64,000 nucleotides of DNA from Actinacidiphila sp. DG2A-62. GTDB lineage: Bacteria > Actinomycetota > Actinomycetes > Streptomycetales > Streptomycetaceae. Of this stretch, positions 34,326 to 43,293 are shown in pieces; the stretch's first letter is position 1; the number at the start of each line of letters is the position of its first letter. Under the pieces are notes generated by a model, which did no database searches, was not told where the DNA came from, and was given only the letters and a program-made list of their open reading frames with translations. The stretch lies in NCBI RefSeq assembly GCF_035825295.1, contig NZ_JAYMGI010000002.1:4655001-4719000 (forward strand), in the 5' to 3' direction. Position numbers and translations under genes: made by a program.

Positions 34326-35075
34326 TCAGATGGTGCCGTCCTGCCACCACCACGCGCGGCCGAGGTCGGCCCGGCTGTCGACGTGCTGGTGGTCCTCGGT
34401 GTACGTCTCCAGGCCGGAGAAGCCGCAGGTCTCCGCCTTCTGGTAGACGGTCTTGTTGGAGACCCCCGGCACGTCGAGATCGGCGGCGGTGCCGTACAGG
34501 TGCATGCTGTCGCTGGCGCCGCCGACCGCCGCGTTGTGCGCGATGCTGCGGAAGCCGGAGTTGACGGTGATCGGCGTGTTGCCGAGCTTCTTGCGCAGCG
34601 CCTCCAGTTTGTACATCGCCCGGCGGACGTTCTCCTTGGCGGTGGCGGCGCTGACCTTGCCGCCGTCGAAGGTGCCGCTGACCCGGTCGGTGAACTCGCT
34701 GAAGTCGAAGTGCACCGTCGAACCGTCCGACTGCTGCAGCGCGTTGAGCTGCGACTGGGTCGCGGGACCCACGACGGCGTCGGCCGACAGGCCGTACGCG
34801 GACTGGAACAGGCGGACCGCGGTCGCGGTGCCCGGCCCGAAGTCGCCGTCGATGGCCACCCGGGTCTGGCCGGGGCTCGCGGTGGCCCAGCCGGCCACCC
34901 GGATCTGCAGTTCGGTGACGTCGGCGCCGGTCATGCCCTGCTGGAGGGTGCGCGACCAGGTGTACGCGTACGCCGAACCGGACAGCAGCACCGGGCCGAG
35001 CGCGACGCCGGCGCCTACGGCCAGCGTGCCGCGCAACAGGCTGCGGCGGTCCGGGCGGAAAGAGGACGGAGCCAT
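34326..35075 (-). CDS. Tat-exported D-Ala-D-Ala carboxypeptidase-type M15 peptidase with peptidoglycan-binding domain
   Basis: A 249-residue secreted wall enzyme. The twin-arginine signal is DRRSLLRGTLAVGAGVALGP (about 1-37). A PG_binding_1 domain follows (LQQGMTGADVTELQIRVAGW, AIDGDFGPGTATAVRLFQSA). The C-terminal M15_3 metallopeptidase has NSGFRSIAHN, SDSMHLYGTAADLDV and YTEDHQHVDSR, whose His and Asp residues fit the zinc site. ATG 35075 follows AAGGGA. It should trim peptidoglycan stem peptides outside the cell. Confidence 0.92.
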   Translation of the reverse strand: MAPSSFRPDRRSLLRGTLAVGAGVALGPVLLSGSAYAYTWSRTLQQGMTGADVTELQIRVAGWATASPGQTRVAIDGDFGPGTATAVRLFQSAYGLSADAVVGPATQSQLNALQQSDGSTVHFDFSEFTDRVSGTFDGGKVSAATAKENVRRAMYKLEALRKKLGNTPITVNSGFRSIAHNAAVGGASDSMHLYGTAADLDVPGVSNKTVYQKAETCGFSGLETYTEDHQHVDSRADLGRAWWWQDGTI

Positions 35076-35236
35076 CGTGGTCCCTTCATGACGGGTCATG
35101 GTGGGGGTGCATGGGTCATGTTCATGTCCACCGCGGGCGCGGCGGCCCCCAGCATGCCGCCGCCGCACGGGACCCTCAAGAGGGCAGCGGCGACCGGGAG
35201 TCGGCGACCGCCCGGGCGCCCGGTTCGCCCGGCCGC

Positions 35237-36259
35237 TCAGGCCGCCGCGCGGTCCCGCCGCGGCCGGCGCCGCAGGTCCGGCTCCAGCAGGGCCGGCGGG
35301 AGGTACTCCTGGTCGAGCCGGCCGACATCGGTGCCCGGCGGCACGATCTCGTCGATCCGGTCCAGCACGTCGTCGTCGAGCGCCACGTCGAGGCCGGCCA
35401 GCAGCCCGTCCAGGTGCTCCATGGTCCGCGCGCCCAGGATCGCGCTGGTCACGCCCGGGTGGGCGATGGTGAACGCCATCGCCAGGTGGATCAGCGGCAG
35501 CCCCGCCTCCTCCGCGACCGGGACCAGCCGCTCGACCGTGTCGACGCGCTGCTCGTCGCTGAGGTGCCTGACCAGCGAGGCGCGGCGCAGCCCGTTCTCC
35601 TGGTTCCTGCGCACGCGCCCGGTGAGCAGCCCCTGGCCGAGCGGGCCCCACACCAGCGCGCCCATGCCGTAGTGCTGGAGCGCGGGCAGCACCTCGCGCT
35701 CGATGCCGCGGTTGAGCAGCGAGTACGCCGGCTGCTCGGTGCGGAAGCGGTGCAGGCCGCGCCGTTCGGCGACCCACTGCGCCTCGACGATCTGCGACGC
35801 CGGGGTGTTGGAGGAGCCGATCGCGCGGACCTTGCCGCTGCGGACCAGGTCGGTGAGCACCGACAGCGTCTCCTCGATGTCGGTCGACGGGTCCACGCGG
35901 TGGATCTGGTAGACGTCGATGTGGTCGGTGCCCAGCCGGCGCAGCGAGTTCTCGACCGCGGTGGTGATCCAACGGCGCGACGCGCCTTGGTGGTTGGGCT
36001 CGTCGCCGACCGGACGGCTGACCTTGGTGGCCAGCACCACGTCGTCGCGCCGGCCCTTGAGCGCCCTGCCGACGATCTCCTCGGAGTCGCCGTACGCGTC
36101 GGCGGTGTCCACCAGGTTGATCCCGGCGTCCAGCGCCTTGTGGATGACGCGGACCGAGTCCTCGGGCTCGGCGCCGCTGATCGACGAGGCGAACATCAGC
36201 GCGCCGAGTCCGTAGGGGCTGACCTTGATGCCCGTCCCGCCGAGTGTGCGGTAGCGCAT
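35237..36259 (-). CDS. Aldo/keto reductase
   Basis: A 340-residue NADPH-dependent reductase with the AKR barrel signature: MRYRTLGGTGIKVSPYGLG, INLVDTADAYGDSEEIVGRA (catalytic Asp and Tyr), VVLATKVSRP (catalytic Lys), DVYQIHRVDPS and HPGVTSAILGARTMEHLDGL. It reduces aldehydes or ketones; the natural substrate is unknown. It is divergent from a TetR gene, and the 195-bp gap contains two near-identical palindromes (36385-36426), so it is very likely repressed by that TetR protein. Confidence 0.93.
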   Translation of the reverse strand: MRYRTLGGTGIKVSPYGLGALMFASSISGAEPEDSVRVIHKALDAGINLVDTADAYGDSEEIVGRALKGRRDDVVLATKVSRPVGDEPNHQGASRRWITTAVENSLRRLGTDHIDVYQIHRVDPSTDIEETLSVLTDLVRSGKVRAIGSSNTPASQIVEAQWVAERRGLHRFRTEQPAYSLLNRGIEREVLPALQHYGMGALVWGPLGQGLLTGRVRRNQENGLRRASLVRHLSDEQRVDTVERLVPVAEEAGLPLIHLAMAFTIAHPGVTSAILGARTMEHLDGLLAGLDVALDDDVLDRIDEIVPPGTDVGRLDQEYLPPALLEPDLRRRPRRDRAAA

Positions 36260-36384
36260 GGGACCTCCAGGGTGTGCGGGGTTCGGGGGGTTTGCCGCTT
36301 ACGCCGTCGCGTCCGGGCGCGGAAGGCGTGCCCGGGGCGCCGGGGCGTGCCGGGGCGGCCGGAGGGCCGTACCCTGGCGGTAAG

Positions 36385-36426
36385 CGGAAAGCGTTTCCGG
36401 TACCCACGATACGGAAAAGCTTTCCG
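36385..36426. promoter_or_regulatory. Twin TetR operators CGGAAA-N3-TTTCCG
   Basis: CGGAAAGCGTTTCCG (36385-36399) and CGGAAAAGCTTTCCG (36412-36426) are 15-bp palindromes with identical arms and centres 27 bp apart, between the reductase and its divergent TetR gene. Cooperative binding by two dimers is plausible. Confidence 0.85.
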
Positions 36427-36454
36427 GTTATGCAACCGGAGTCCGAGGAGTCCC

Positions 36455-37093
36455 GTGTCCGCACCCGTCCCGCCGCCGGCCGGCGACCGACCGCCGGCGT
36501 CCGCCGAGGCGTCCCCGCAGCCCGGTGCCGCGCCTGCGCGCCGGCCGCGCGCCGACGCCCGGCGCAACTTCGACGCCCTGCTCAAGGCCGCGCGGTGGGT
36601 CTTCGACACCTCCGGCGTCGACGCGCCCGCCAAGGAGATCGCCGACCTCGCGGGCGTCGGCGTCGGCACCCTCTACCGGCACTTCCCGCAGCGCTCCGAC
36701 CTGGTCAAGGCCGTGGTGCGCAGCGGCATCGACGCCTGCGCGGAGGCCGGCCCGCGGCTGGGCGCGCAGTTCCCGCCGCAGGAGGCGCTGGCGCGGTGGC
36801 TGCGCCAGTTCACCGACTTCCTCGGCGCCAAGCGCGGGCTCGCCTCGGCGCTGCACTCCGGCGACCCGGCGTACGAGGCGCTGCCCGGCTACTTCCACGA
36901 GAGGCTCGACCCCGTGCTGGCCGCGCTGCTCGCCGCAGGCGTCGCCGAGGGCACGGTCCGGGCCGACGTCAGCGCGCAGGACCTGCTGCGCGCCGTCGCG
37001 CACCTGAGCAACCCGGTGCCGGGGCAGGACCGCGACTTCCCGCAGCGGATGGTCGCGGTGCTGATCGACGGCCTGGGGGTGCGGGCGGGGTGA
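36455..37093 (+). CDS. TetR/AcrR-family regulator of the aldo/keto reductase
   Basis: A 212-residue TetR protein with a Pro/Ala-rich N-terminal extension of about 30 residues, then the HTH ADARRNFDALLKAARWVFDT, APAKEIADLAGVGVGTLYRH FPQRSDLV, and a helical ligand domain. GTG 36455 is preceded by GAGGAG. The C-terminal part (WLRQFTDFLGAKRGLASALH) resembles the SbtR-type TetR_C. Twin operators upstream indicate autoregulation and control of the divergent reductase. Confidence 0.92.
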   Translation: MSAPVPPPAGDRPPASAEASPQPGAAPARRPRADARRNFDALLKAARWVFDTSGVDAPAKEIADLAGVGVGTLYRHFPQRSDLVKAVVRSGIDACAEAGPRLGAQFPPQEALARWLRQFTDFLGAKRGLASALHSGDPAYEALPGYFHERLDPVLAALLAAGVAEGTVRADVSAQDLLRAVAHLSNPVPGQDRDFPQRMVAVLIDGLGVRAG

Positions 37094-37107
37094 CCGCCGC
37101 CGCGTCA

Positions 37108-37163
37108 CCGGGCCGCGTGACCGGGCGTGACCGGGCCGCGTGACCGGGCGTGACCGGGCCGCG
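37108..37163. repeat. 23-bp tandem repeat
   Basis: CCGGGCCGCGTGACCGGGCG plus TGA is repeated at 37108-37130 and 37131-37153, with a partial third copy, right after the TetR stop. Confidence 0.9.
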
Positions 37164-37324
37164 GGTCCGTACCGCGCGGCCCGCGGCCGTGGCCTCCGCG
37201 TCGGCCGCCGGGTGCCCGCACCATGATTGACATGTCCACCACCGGTGGGGATGCTGAGGAACCGTGCCCCACCCCCCGCCGCGCCGGCCCGGCGCCCCGC
37301 GGGGGCCGACCACGGGACGGGACG

Positions 37325-38395
37325 ATGACGAGCTTGCGAAGTCTGTACGGCGCCCTGGCCTTCACCCTGTGCGGCGCACTGGCCGCCGGGCTGTCGCTGC
37401 TGTCCGGCGCGACCGCCGCCCACGCGTCCCAGACGGCGGTGCACAACGCCGACCCCAGCGTCATCCGGGTCGGCAGCACCTACATCTCCGCGGAGTCCTC
37501 CGGCGGCGGCATCGCCGTACGGGAGGCGTCCTCGCCCGACGCGCTCGGCTCGGCGACCGCCCGCAAGGTGTGGTCCGACACCGCGGGCCGCGGCGAGGTG
37601 TGGGCGCCGGAGATCGTGCTCGACAGCGGCCGGTACTACATCTACTTCAGCTCCGGCACCGGCGCCGCCCACCGGATGTACGTGATCAGCTCGGCCACCG
37701 CGAACAGCGGCTACGGCGCCGAGACCAAGCTCGCCCTGCCCGACGACAAGTGGGCGATCGACGGGAACATGTTCACGTTCAACGGGCAGCGGTGGTTCGT
37801 CTGGTCCGGCTGGGCCGGCGACACCAACGTCGAGCAGAACCTCTACATCGCCCGGATGAGCAGCCCGACCACGCCGACCGGCGGCCGGTACATCATCTCC
37901 CAGCCCCGCGAGAGCTGGGAGCGGGTCGTCGGGAACCCGTACATCAACGAAGCCCCCGCCGCGATCAAGGACCCCAACGGCCAGCTGCACATCGTCTACT
38001 CCGCCAACGGCAGCTGGAGCGACCAGTACTGCATGGCCGACCTGCGGCTGCGCGCGGGCGGCGACCCCACCTACGTCTGGGACTGGTACAAGTCCAACGG
38101 CTGCCTCTTCGGCTCCCACGCCGCCACGATGATGAAGGGCTGGGACCCCACCCTCTACGTCGACGGCCCCGGCAGCCACAGCTTCGTGCTGCTGAACGGC
38201 GACATCAACACCAGCCCGCCAGGCCCCCGCTTCCCGCTGATGTTCACCGCGGTGCCCAAGGGCACGCCGTACTCCTGGTCCGCGCGCTACTGGTTCAGCG
38301 GCAGCTTCTGCTGGTGGGGCAGCACGACCTACACCCGGGCCAACGTGCCCGGCGCGACCAGCGACACCGGGTGGGGCCTGAAGTTCTTCGAGTGA
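37325..38395 (+). CDS. Secreted GH43-like glycosyl hydrolase
   Basis: A 356-residue exported protein. Signal peptide about 1-35 (LYGALAFTLCGALAAGLSLL), then a five-bladed-propeller pattern: VHNADPSVIRVGSTYISAES (first Asp), GEVWAPEIVLDSGRYYIYFS (blade with WAPE), DKWAIDGNMFTFNGQRWFVW (central Asp) and INEAPAAIKDPNGQLHIVYS (catalytic Glu in NEAP). This resembles GH43 arabinan/xylan-type enzymes, where two Asp and one Glu act. ATG 37325 precedes the signal peptide. It converges on the STAND gene, with a small hairpin at its stop. Confidence 0.88.
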   Translation: MTSLRSLYGALAFTLCGALAAGLSLLSGATAAHASQTAVHNADPSVIRVGSTYISAESSGGGIAVREASSPDALGSATARKVWSDTAGRGEVWAPEIVLDSGRYYIYFSSGTGAAHRMYVISSATANSGYGAETKLALPDDKWAIDGNMFTFNGQRWFVWSGWAGDTNVEQNLYIARMSSPTTPTGGRYIISQPRESWERVVGNPYINEAPAAIKDPNGQLHIVYSANGSWSDQYCMADLRLRAGGDPTYVWDWYKSNGCLFGSHAATMMKGWDPTLYVDGPGSHSFVLLNGDINTSPPGPRFPLMFTAVPKGTPYSWSARYWFSGSFCWWGSTTYTRANVPGATSDTGWGLKFFE

Positions 38396-38411
38396 CCGCC
38401 CGGGGGCGGTC
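38394..38411. terminator. Short hairpin at the GH43 stop
   Basis: GACCGCC pairs with GGCGGTC around a 4-nt loop, overlapping the stop codon; the palindrome GCTCCGCGCGGAGC follows. It may end both convergent transcripts. Confidence 0.5.
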
Positions 38412-38442
38412 GGTGCGCTCCGCGCGGAGCCGGGCCCGCCGG

Positions 38443-41169
38443 CTACGGGGTGGTGAGGCGCTCCTGGAGGGCGGTGGCGCGCTGTATGTCGAGGTCGTGC
38501 GGGCCGTAGATGGCCTCGGCCTGGGGGAGGTTGTCGCGCAGGAGGCCCAACGCCCGGTCCGCGTGGCCGGCTTCGGCGAGGCGCTCGGCGTACAGGACCC
38601 GGGCCTTGACGGTGAGCGGGTGCAGCTCGCCGAGGATGCGCTCGCGCCCGTCCACCGCCTCGCGCATCAGGGCGAGCGCCGGTTCGTGCGCCCCGGACAG
38701 CGAACGCGCCCAGCTCAGCACGAGTTTGGCGGACAGCACCAGCGGGTGCCCGTCGCCGTAGAGGCGCACCCGCGCGTGCAGGGCGCGCTCCGCGGCGGCG
38801 ACCTTCGCCTCGGCGGGCGCGTCGGTGCGCAGCAGCCCGTAGGCGTAGTTGCTGTACGCGATGGCGGTCACCACGTGGTCGGCGCCCAGGCTGCGCTCGG
38901 CGTCGACGATGGTCGCCGGGCCGTCGCGCAGGAACGTTTCGGTGCGGCCGGAGTGCGCGAGGAACTCCAGGGCGTACGCGCGGCTGCGCAGCGTCTCCAC
39001 ATGGTCGTTGCCCAGGGTGCGGCGCTGGCCGTCGATGGCCCGTCTGATCCAGGTCAGGGACTCCTCGGCGCGGCCCAGCAGATAGAGCGTCATGCTCAGC
39101 GCCGCCGCCGTCTCCAGGGTCTCGCGGTGCCGCGCGCCCAGGACCTCGGCGCGGCGCCCGTGCACGCGGCGCAGCACCTCCTCGGCGCCGTGGTAGTCGC
39201 CGAGGCGGCGCAGGTAGTCGCCCTGGTGGTGGCGGGCGGTCATGGTGTCGTGGTGGTCGGGGCCGTGCAGGCGCTGCGAGACGTCGCCGGTGAGCGTGGC
39301 GAGTTCCACCGCGGCGCGGTAGTCGCCCGCCTCGCAGATCAGCTGGGCGGTGCGGATGCCGAGCGCGGCGGCCTGCGGGCTGGTCCCGCGGTCCGCGTGG
39401 TGCAGGACCGCGGCGGTGTGCGGCACCAGCAGCCGCAGCCGCCCGGCGTGGGCGGGCGAGGAGTCGCCGGGCAGCGCCTCGTCGAGCAGCCGGACGGCCG
39501 TGCGCAGATACCCGGGGCGCTCCTCGGGGTCGATCCCGGCGTGGACGCTCTCCAGCACCAGGCCGTGCGCCTGGAGGCACGGCGTCACGGTGGCGTCCGG
39601 CCCGGGCGCGACGTAACTGTGCGCGGACACCAGGGAGTTGTCGATCAGCGCGCGCAGGGCCGCCTCGGTCGCGGACGACGCGCCGGCGGCCGTGAGACCG
39701 GACAGCACGTCGCGGGGCAGCGGCGCCGGGCTCCAGCAGGACAGCAGCCGCATCAGCGTCGCGGCCTCCGGCAGCCCGCGGGCGGCGAGGTCGTCCAGGG
39801 TGATCTGCCAGGTCCAGGAGAGGCGTTGGCGCAGCTCGCTCTCGGTGGAGGGGCCGCCGGCGTCGTCCACGAAGGGGAGTTCCGCGCCCTGGTCGGCGAG
39901 CGCCGTGCCGTCGCGCTCGAAACGGGCCCGGTAGTCGTTGAGCGACCAGGTCTCCAGCGCCTGGCGCTCCAGGTAGCTGCCGGCGAGCCGCAGCGCCAGC
40001 GGCAGCCGGCCGAGCCGGTTGGCCAGGTCGAGCGCGTCCTTGGCGGTGCCGCGGCCGGGCGCGAAGTCGGTGATGACGCGGGCCGCGTCCTCCGGCGGGA
40101 GCACGTCGAGGCGGTGCAGGGTCGCGTTCTGCCACTGCGGGGCGCGGGCGCGGCGGGTGGTGATCAAGATCGCGCCGGTGGGGCCGGGGAGGATCGCGCC
40201 GCCGGAGCCGTTCGCACCGTTCTGGGCGCCGGGGCCGTTCGCACCGTTCTGGGCGCCCGGGCCGTCCGCGCCGCCGGAACCGCTCGCGCCCTCCGCGCCG
40301 CCGGAACCGCTCGGGCCGTCCGGGGCGTCCGCGTCTCCCGTGCCCTCGGCGCCGCCCGCGCGCTCCGCGCCGCTCGGAGCGCTCACGCCGCCCAGGGCCC
40401 CCAACCGCAGCCATCCGTCCAGCAGTTCGGGGCTGTCCGCCTTGTCGATGACCAGGAACCAGCCGCGGGTGCGCGCGAGATACCGCCACACCAGGTCGGA
40501 CGCGGCCAGCCGGCCGTCGTGCGCGGCGAGCAACTCCGCCGGCTCGGCGCCGAGTTCCGCGGCCACGGCGAGCATGCCGCGGCGCAGGCCGGCCCGATCG
40601 GCGGCGACCACCCACAGGGCGGTCAGGCCCGCGGCCTGCGCCGCCAGGAACACCTCGGCGGCCAGCGCGGTCTTCCCGCTGCCGCCCATGCCGTGCAGCA
40701 CGTGCGGCGCGGCGCCGGGCCGGCGCGCGGCGGCGGTCAGCACGGCCCGGAGCTCGTCCCGGCCGCGAAAGACCCGCGGCGGACTCTCCACCCTCGGCGT
40801 GCGGACCGACTCCTGCCACAAACCCGTGTCGCGGGAGGCGGAGTCGACGATCGGATCGCCGAACGCGTGCGAATGGTCCCGGTAGACCGACCGCGTCCCG
40901 GCGGGCCGCGGCCGCTCCCCTCGGGATTCCGTTTCCGCGGCCGCCCAGCGAGTGGGAAACCGATCCGGAACGCGGACCCCGAGCGCGTCGGCGGCTCCCG
41001 CGGCACCCGAATCGCCGGTCGTGTCCGCGACTTCGCCGTCCGCCGTGCGGCGCAACCGGCGGGCGAGCCGTGAAACACCCGCGCGGGCCCGGTGCCATGC
41101 GGCTGTGACGGTCAGCGTGACCAGGGTCGTGCCCGCCGTGACCGCCACGGTGGTGAGTGCCGCATCCAT
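38443..41169 (-). CDS. Membrane-anchored STAND (NB-ARC) ATPase with TPR repeats
   Basis: A 908-residue protein. Residues 1-25 form an N-terminal membrane helix (TVAVTAGTTLVTLTVTAAW). FRGRDEL at 134-140 marks the start of the AAA module; the P-loop GMGGSGKT is at 160-167, followed by Walker B-like WFLVIDKAD. A low-complexity Gly/Ala/Asn/Ser insertion (about 265-320), including a duplicated GPGAQNGAN, interrupts the ATPase before ILITTRRARAP. The C-terminal third is tetratricopeptide-like, with DH-rich kinesin-light-chain-type repeats (LHGPDHHDTMTARHHQGDYL). It is a probable NLR-like sensor; the N-terminal helix replaces an effector domain. It is divergent from a DUF397 gene. Confidence 0.88.
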   Translation of the reverse strand: MDAALTTVAVTAGTTLVTLTVTAAWHRARAGVSRLARRLRRTADGEVADTTGDSGAAGAADALGVRVPDRFPTRWAAAETESRGERPRPAGTRSVYRDHSHAFGDPIVDSASRDTGLWQESVRTPRVESPPRVFRGRDELRAVLTAAARRPGAAPHVLHGMGGSGKTALAAEVFLAAQAAGLTALWVVAADRAGLRRGMLAVAAELGAEPAELLAAHDGRLAASDLVWRYLARTRGWFLVIDKADSPELLDGWLRLGALGGVSAPSGAERAGGAEGTGDADAPDGPSGSGGAEGASGSGGADGPGAQNGANGPGAQNGANGSGGAILPGPTGAILITTRRARAPQWQNATLHRLDVLPPEDAARVITDFAPGRGTAKDALDLANRLGRLPLALRLAGSYLERQALETWSLNDYRARFERDGTALADQGAELPFVDDAGGPSTESELRQRLSWTWQITLDDLAARGLPEAATLMRLLSCWSPAPLPRDVLSGLTAAGASSATEAALRALIDNSLVSAHSYVAPGPDATVTPCLQAHGLVLESVHAGIDPEERPGYLRTAVRLLDEALPGDSSPAHAGRLRLLVPHTAAVLHHADRGTSPQAAALGIRTAQLICEAGDYRAAVELATLTGDVSQRLHGPDHHDTMTARHHQGDYLRRLGDYHGAEEVLRRVHGRRAEVLGARHRETLETAAALSMTLYLLGRAEESLTWIRRAIDGQRRTLGNDHVETLRSRAYALEFLAHSGRTETFLRDGPATIVDAERSLGADHVVTAIAYSNYAYGLLRTDAPAEAKVAAAERALHARVRLYGDGHPLVLSAKLVLSWARSLSGAHEPALALMREAVDGRERILGELHPLTVKARVLYAERLAEAGHADRALGLLRDNLPQAEAIYGPHDLDIQRATALQERLTTP

Positions 41170-41338
41170 CCTGCCTCACAGTCACCAGGACGATTCACCA
41201 ATACCACCAGCATAGACGGAGTGTGGGCCTCCTGTGAGGGGTTCGTGGCCGGTTATCGACCGGCGCTCTTGTCGTGCCCACGGCCACAAGGCCCCATGGA
41301 ATCATCCTGACGGCCACTCCCCAAACCCGGAGGATTCC

Positions 41339-41557
41339 GTGTCCGATTCACCATTCGAGGGTGCGTTCTGGTTCAAGGCAGTTGGAAGCGGTGAAGGCGG
41401 CTGCGTCGAGGTGGCCATCACCCCGACGGTCATCGGCGTTCGCGACACCAAGGACAAGGGAAACGGTCCCATTCTCAGCTTCGACCGGCAGGAGTGGACG
41501 TCATTCGTCCGCGACCTGCACGACGGCGGGTTCGCTCCGGAATGGCTTTCCCTCTGA
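41339..41557 (+). CDS. DUF397 domain protein
   Basis: A 72-residue DUF397 protein (FWFKAVGSGEGGCVEVAI, VIGVRDTKDKGNGPILSF, EWTSFVRDLHDGGF). GTG 41339 has GGAGG 7 bases upstream. Unlike the first copy it has no XRE partner beside it; it overlaps an MFS transporter gene by 16 bp and is divergent from a STAND gene. The intergenic region contains CCTCACAG (41174) and CTGTGAGG (41232) as an 8-bp inverted pair. Confidence 0.88.
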   Translation: MSDSPFEGAFWFKAVGSGEGGCVEVAITPTVIGVRDTKDKGNGPILSFDRQEWTSFVRDLHDGGFAPEWLSL

Positions 41558-42915
41558 GGACCGGCTCCCGCGCGGTGGACCTGGCCACCGCGCGGGGCTC
41601 GGCCCCCGTCACCCCACTGCTCGCCTCGGCCGGCGTGTCCGTCACCGGGGACGGCGCGTTCCAGGTGGCCGCCCCCCTGCTCGCCGTCTCGCTCACCCGC
41701 GACCCGCTCGCCGTCTCCACGGTCACGGCCGCCTTCTACCTGCCCTGGCTGATCGCCGGACTGCCCGCGGGCGCGCTCGCCGACCGCTGGCCGCGGCGCC
41801 GCGTGATGCTCGCCGCCGACCTCGTACGGGCCTGCCTGATCGGCCTGTTGGCGGTCCTGGTCGCCACCGGCCACGCCGGGCTGCTGCTGCTGGTCGCGGT
41901 CGTCCTGCTGACCGGGATCGCCGGCTGCTTCTTCGACGCCTCCTCCCAGGCGGTCATCCCGACCCTGGTCGGGCGCGACAAGGACATGCTCGCCAAGGTC
42001 AACGGACGCTACTGGTCCATCGACACCGTCGGCCGCTCGCTGCTGGGCCCGTCCGGCGGCTCGCTGGCCTTCGCGGCGGGGCGCTTCCTGCCCTTCGCCG
42101 GCGACGCGCTCTCCTTCGGCGCGTCCGCGCTGTTCATCAGCCGGCTGCCGAGCATGCCGGCCGCGGGCACGCCGCAACCGCTGCTCGCCGCGATCCGCGA
42201 GGGCCTCGCCCACCTGCGCAGAAGTCCCCAACTACGCCAGCTCGCCGCGACGATGGCCGCGTACAACTTCGCCTACAACCTCGCGATGGCGACCTTCGTC
42301 CTCTACGCCACCGGTCCGCTGCACGTCGCCGACTCCGAGTACGGCGTCCTGCTGGCGCTCGGCGCGCTCGGCGGCATCGCCGCGGGCTGGTACGCGGCGC
42401 GCATCACCCGCGACCTGAGCCACCGTCAGACCATGGTGCTGGCCACCGCGCTCCAGGGCGCCGCCTGGCTCGGCGTCGTGACCGTCCGGGCGCCGATCGC
42501 CATCGCGGGCTTCCTCGGCCTGATCGGCGCCGCCTCCACCCTCATCAGCGTCGCCGCGAGTTCGGCCCGCGCGGCCCTCACCCCCGACCACCTGCTCGGA
42601 CGCGTCGTCTCCGCGTTCCGCCTGTTCGGGATCGGCGCGGCCGGGCTCGGCGCCCTGACCGGCGGACTCACCGCCCGGCAGAGCGATCTGCGCACCCCGC
42701 TGTGGGCGGCGGTCGCCGTCCTCTTCGTCACCGTCGCGGCGTGGCGCCCCTGGCGCCTCACGAGCCCCGCCGCGACACCGGCCACGGTCCCGGCCGCGAA
42801 GCCGGTCGCCGCTCTGACCCCGACCCCGACCACGACCACGACCCTGACCCCGACGCTCACCCCGACTGCCGGCGCCACCGTGACCGCGACCGCGTCGACG
42901 ACCTACTCGACCTGA
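41542..42915 (+). CDS. MFS efflux transporter
   Basis: A 457-residue major facilitator. ATG 41542 overlaps the DUF397 stop. It has about 12 hydrophobic segments, the loop 2-3 motif GALADRWPRRRVMLAADLVR (conserved motif A) and GDGAFQVAAPLLAVSLTRDP in the first helix, like the MFS_3 multidrug exporters (enterobactin/macrolide type). The C-terminal ~50 residues are Thr/Pro/Ala repeats (TPTPTTTTTLTPTLTPT) and probably disordered. The substrate is unknown. The close overlap suggests cotranslation with the DUF397 protein, an unusual pairing. Confidence 0.9.
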   Translation: MAFPLRTGSRAVDLATARGSAPVTPLLASAGVSVTGDGAFQVAAPLLAVSLTRDPLAVSTVTAAFYLPWLIAGLPAGALADRWPRRRVMLAADLVRACLIGLLAVLVATGHAGLLLLVAVVLLTGIAGCFFDASSQAVIPTLVGRDKDMLAKVNGRYWSIDTVGRSLLGPSGGSLAFAAGRFLPFAGDALSFGASALFISRLPSMPAAGTPQPLLAAIREGLAHLRRSPQLRQLAATMAAYNFAYNLAMATFVLYATGPLHVADSEYGVLLALGALGGIAAGWYAARITRDLSHRQTMVLATALQGAAWLGVVTVRAPIAIAGFLGLIGAASTLISVAASSARAALTPDHLLGRVVSAFRLFGIGAAGLGALTGGLTARQSDLRTPLWAAVAVLFVTVAAWRPWRLTSPAATPATVPAAKPVAALTPTPTTTTTLTPTLTPTAGATVTATASTTYST

Positions 42916-43028
42916 CCGCCGCCGGCCCCGCCCCGCACACACCGGCGCGGGTTTCCGCAACACCTCCGATTCAGCCAATTTCTCTTCCCTTTTCCCCGGC
43001 CGGGTTTTCCCGTGGCGCGGCGCAGCCA

Positions 43029-43059
43029 TGCCCGATAGGGTCCGGTTCCGAATCGGGCA
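43029..43059. terminator. Hairpin in the convergent MFS-methyltransferase gap
   Basis: TGCCCGAT pairs with ATCGGGCA around a 15-nt loop. The 378-bp gap 42916-43293 shows no gene but contains two CCCCGGCCGGG runs (about 43000 and 43060). Confidence 0.45.
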
Positions 43060-43293
43060 AACCCCGGCCGGGCTTCTTCCCTTCACCTCCGGGACACGTC
43101 GGGACGCTTCCCGACTTCCCCTGTCCTTCGGCATATTCGAATGCGATGTGCCACCGGCAAACGAAATTGCCCCGGCGGCTCCGTGAATGCCCACCCGGAC
43201 CGTTCCGCCGGGCGGCGGGGGCCGACCGCTTCAGCACCGACGAGTCCTATGGCGTCCTGCGCATTTCCGAGGGGGAGAGACGGCCGGGCGCTG

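Noticed and set aside
36428..41185. Minus-strand open frame of about 1585 codons
   Set aside because: Arg/Pro/Gly-rich shadow of the STAND, GH43 and TetR genes; no start, motifs or codon pattern of a real gene. GC-rich DNA gives many such open frames.
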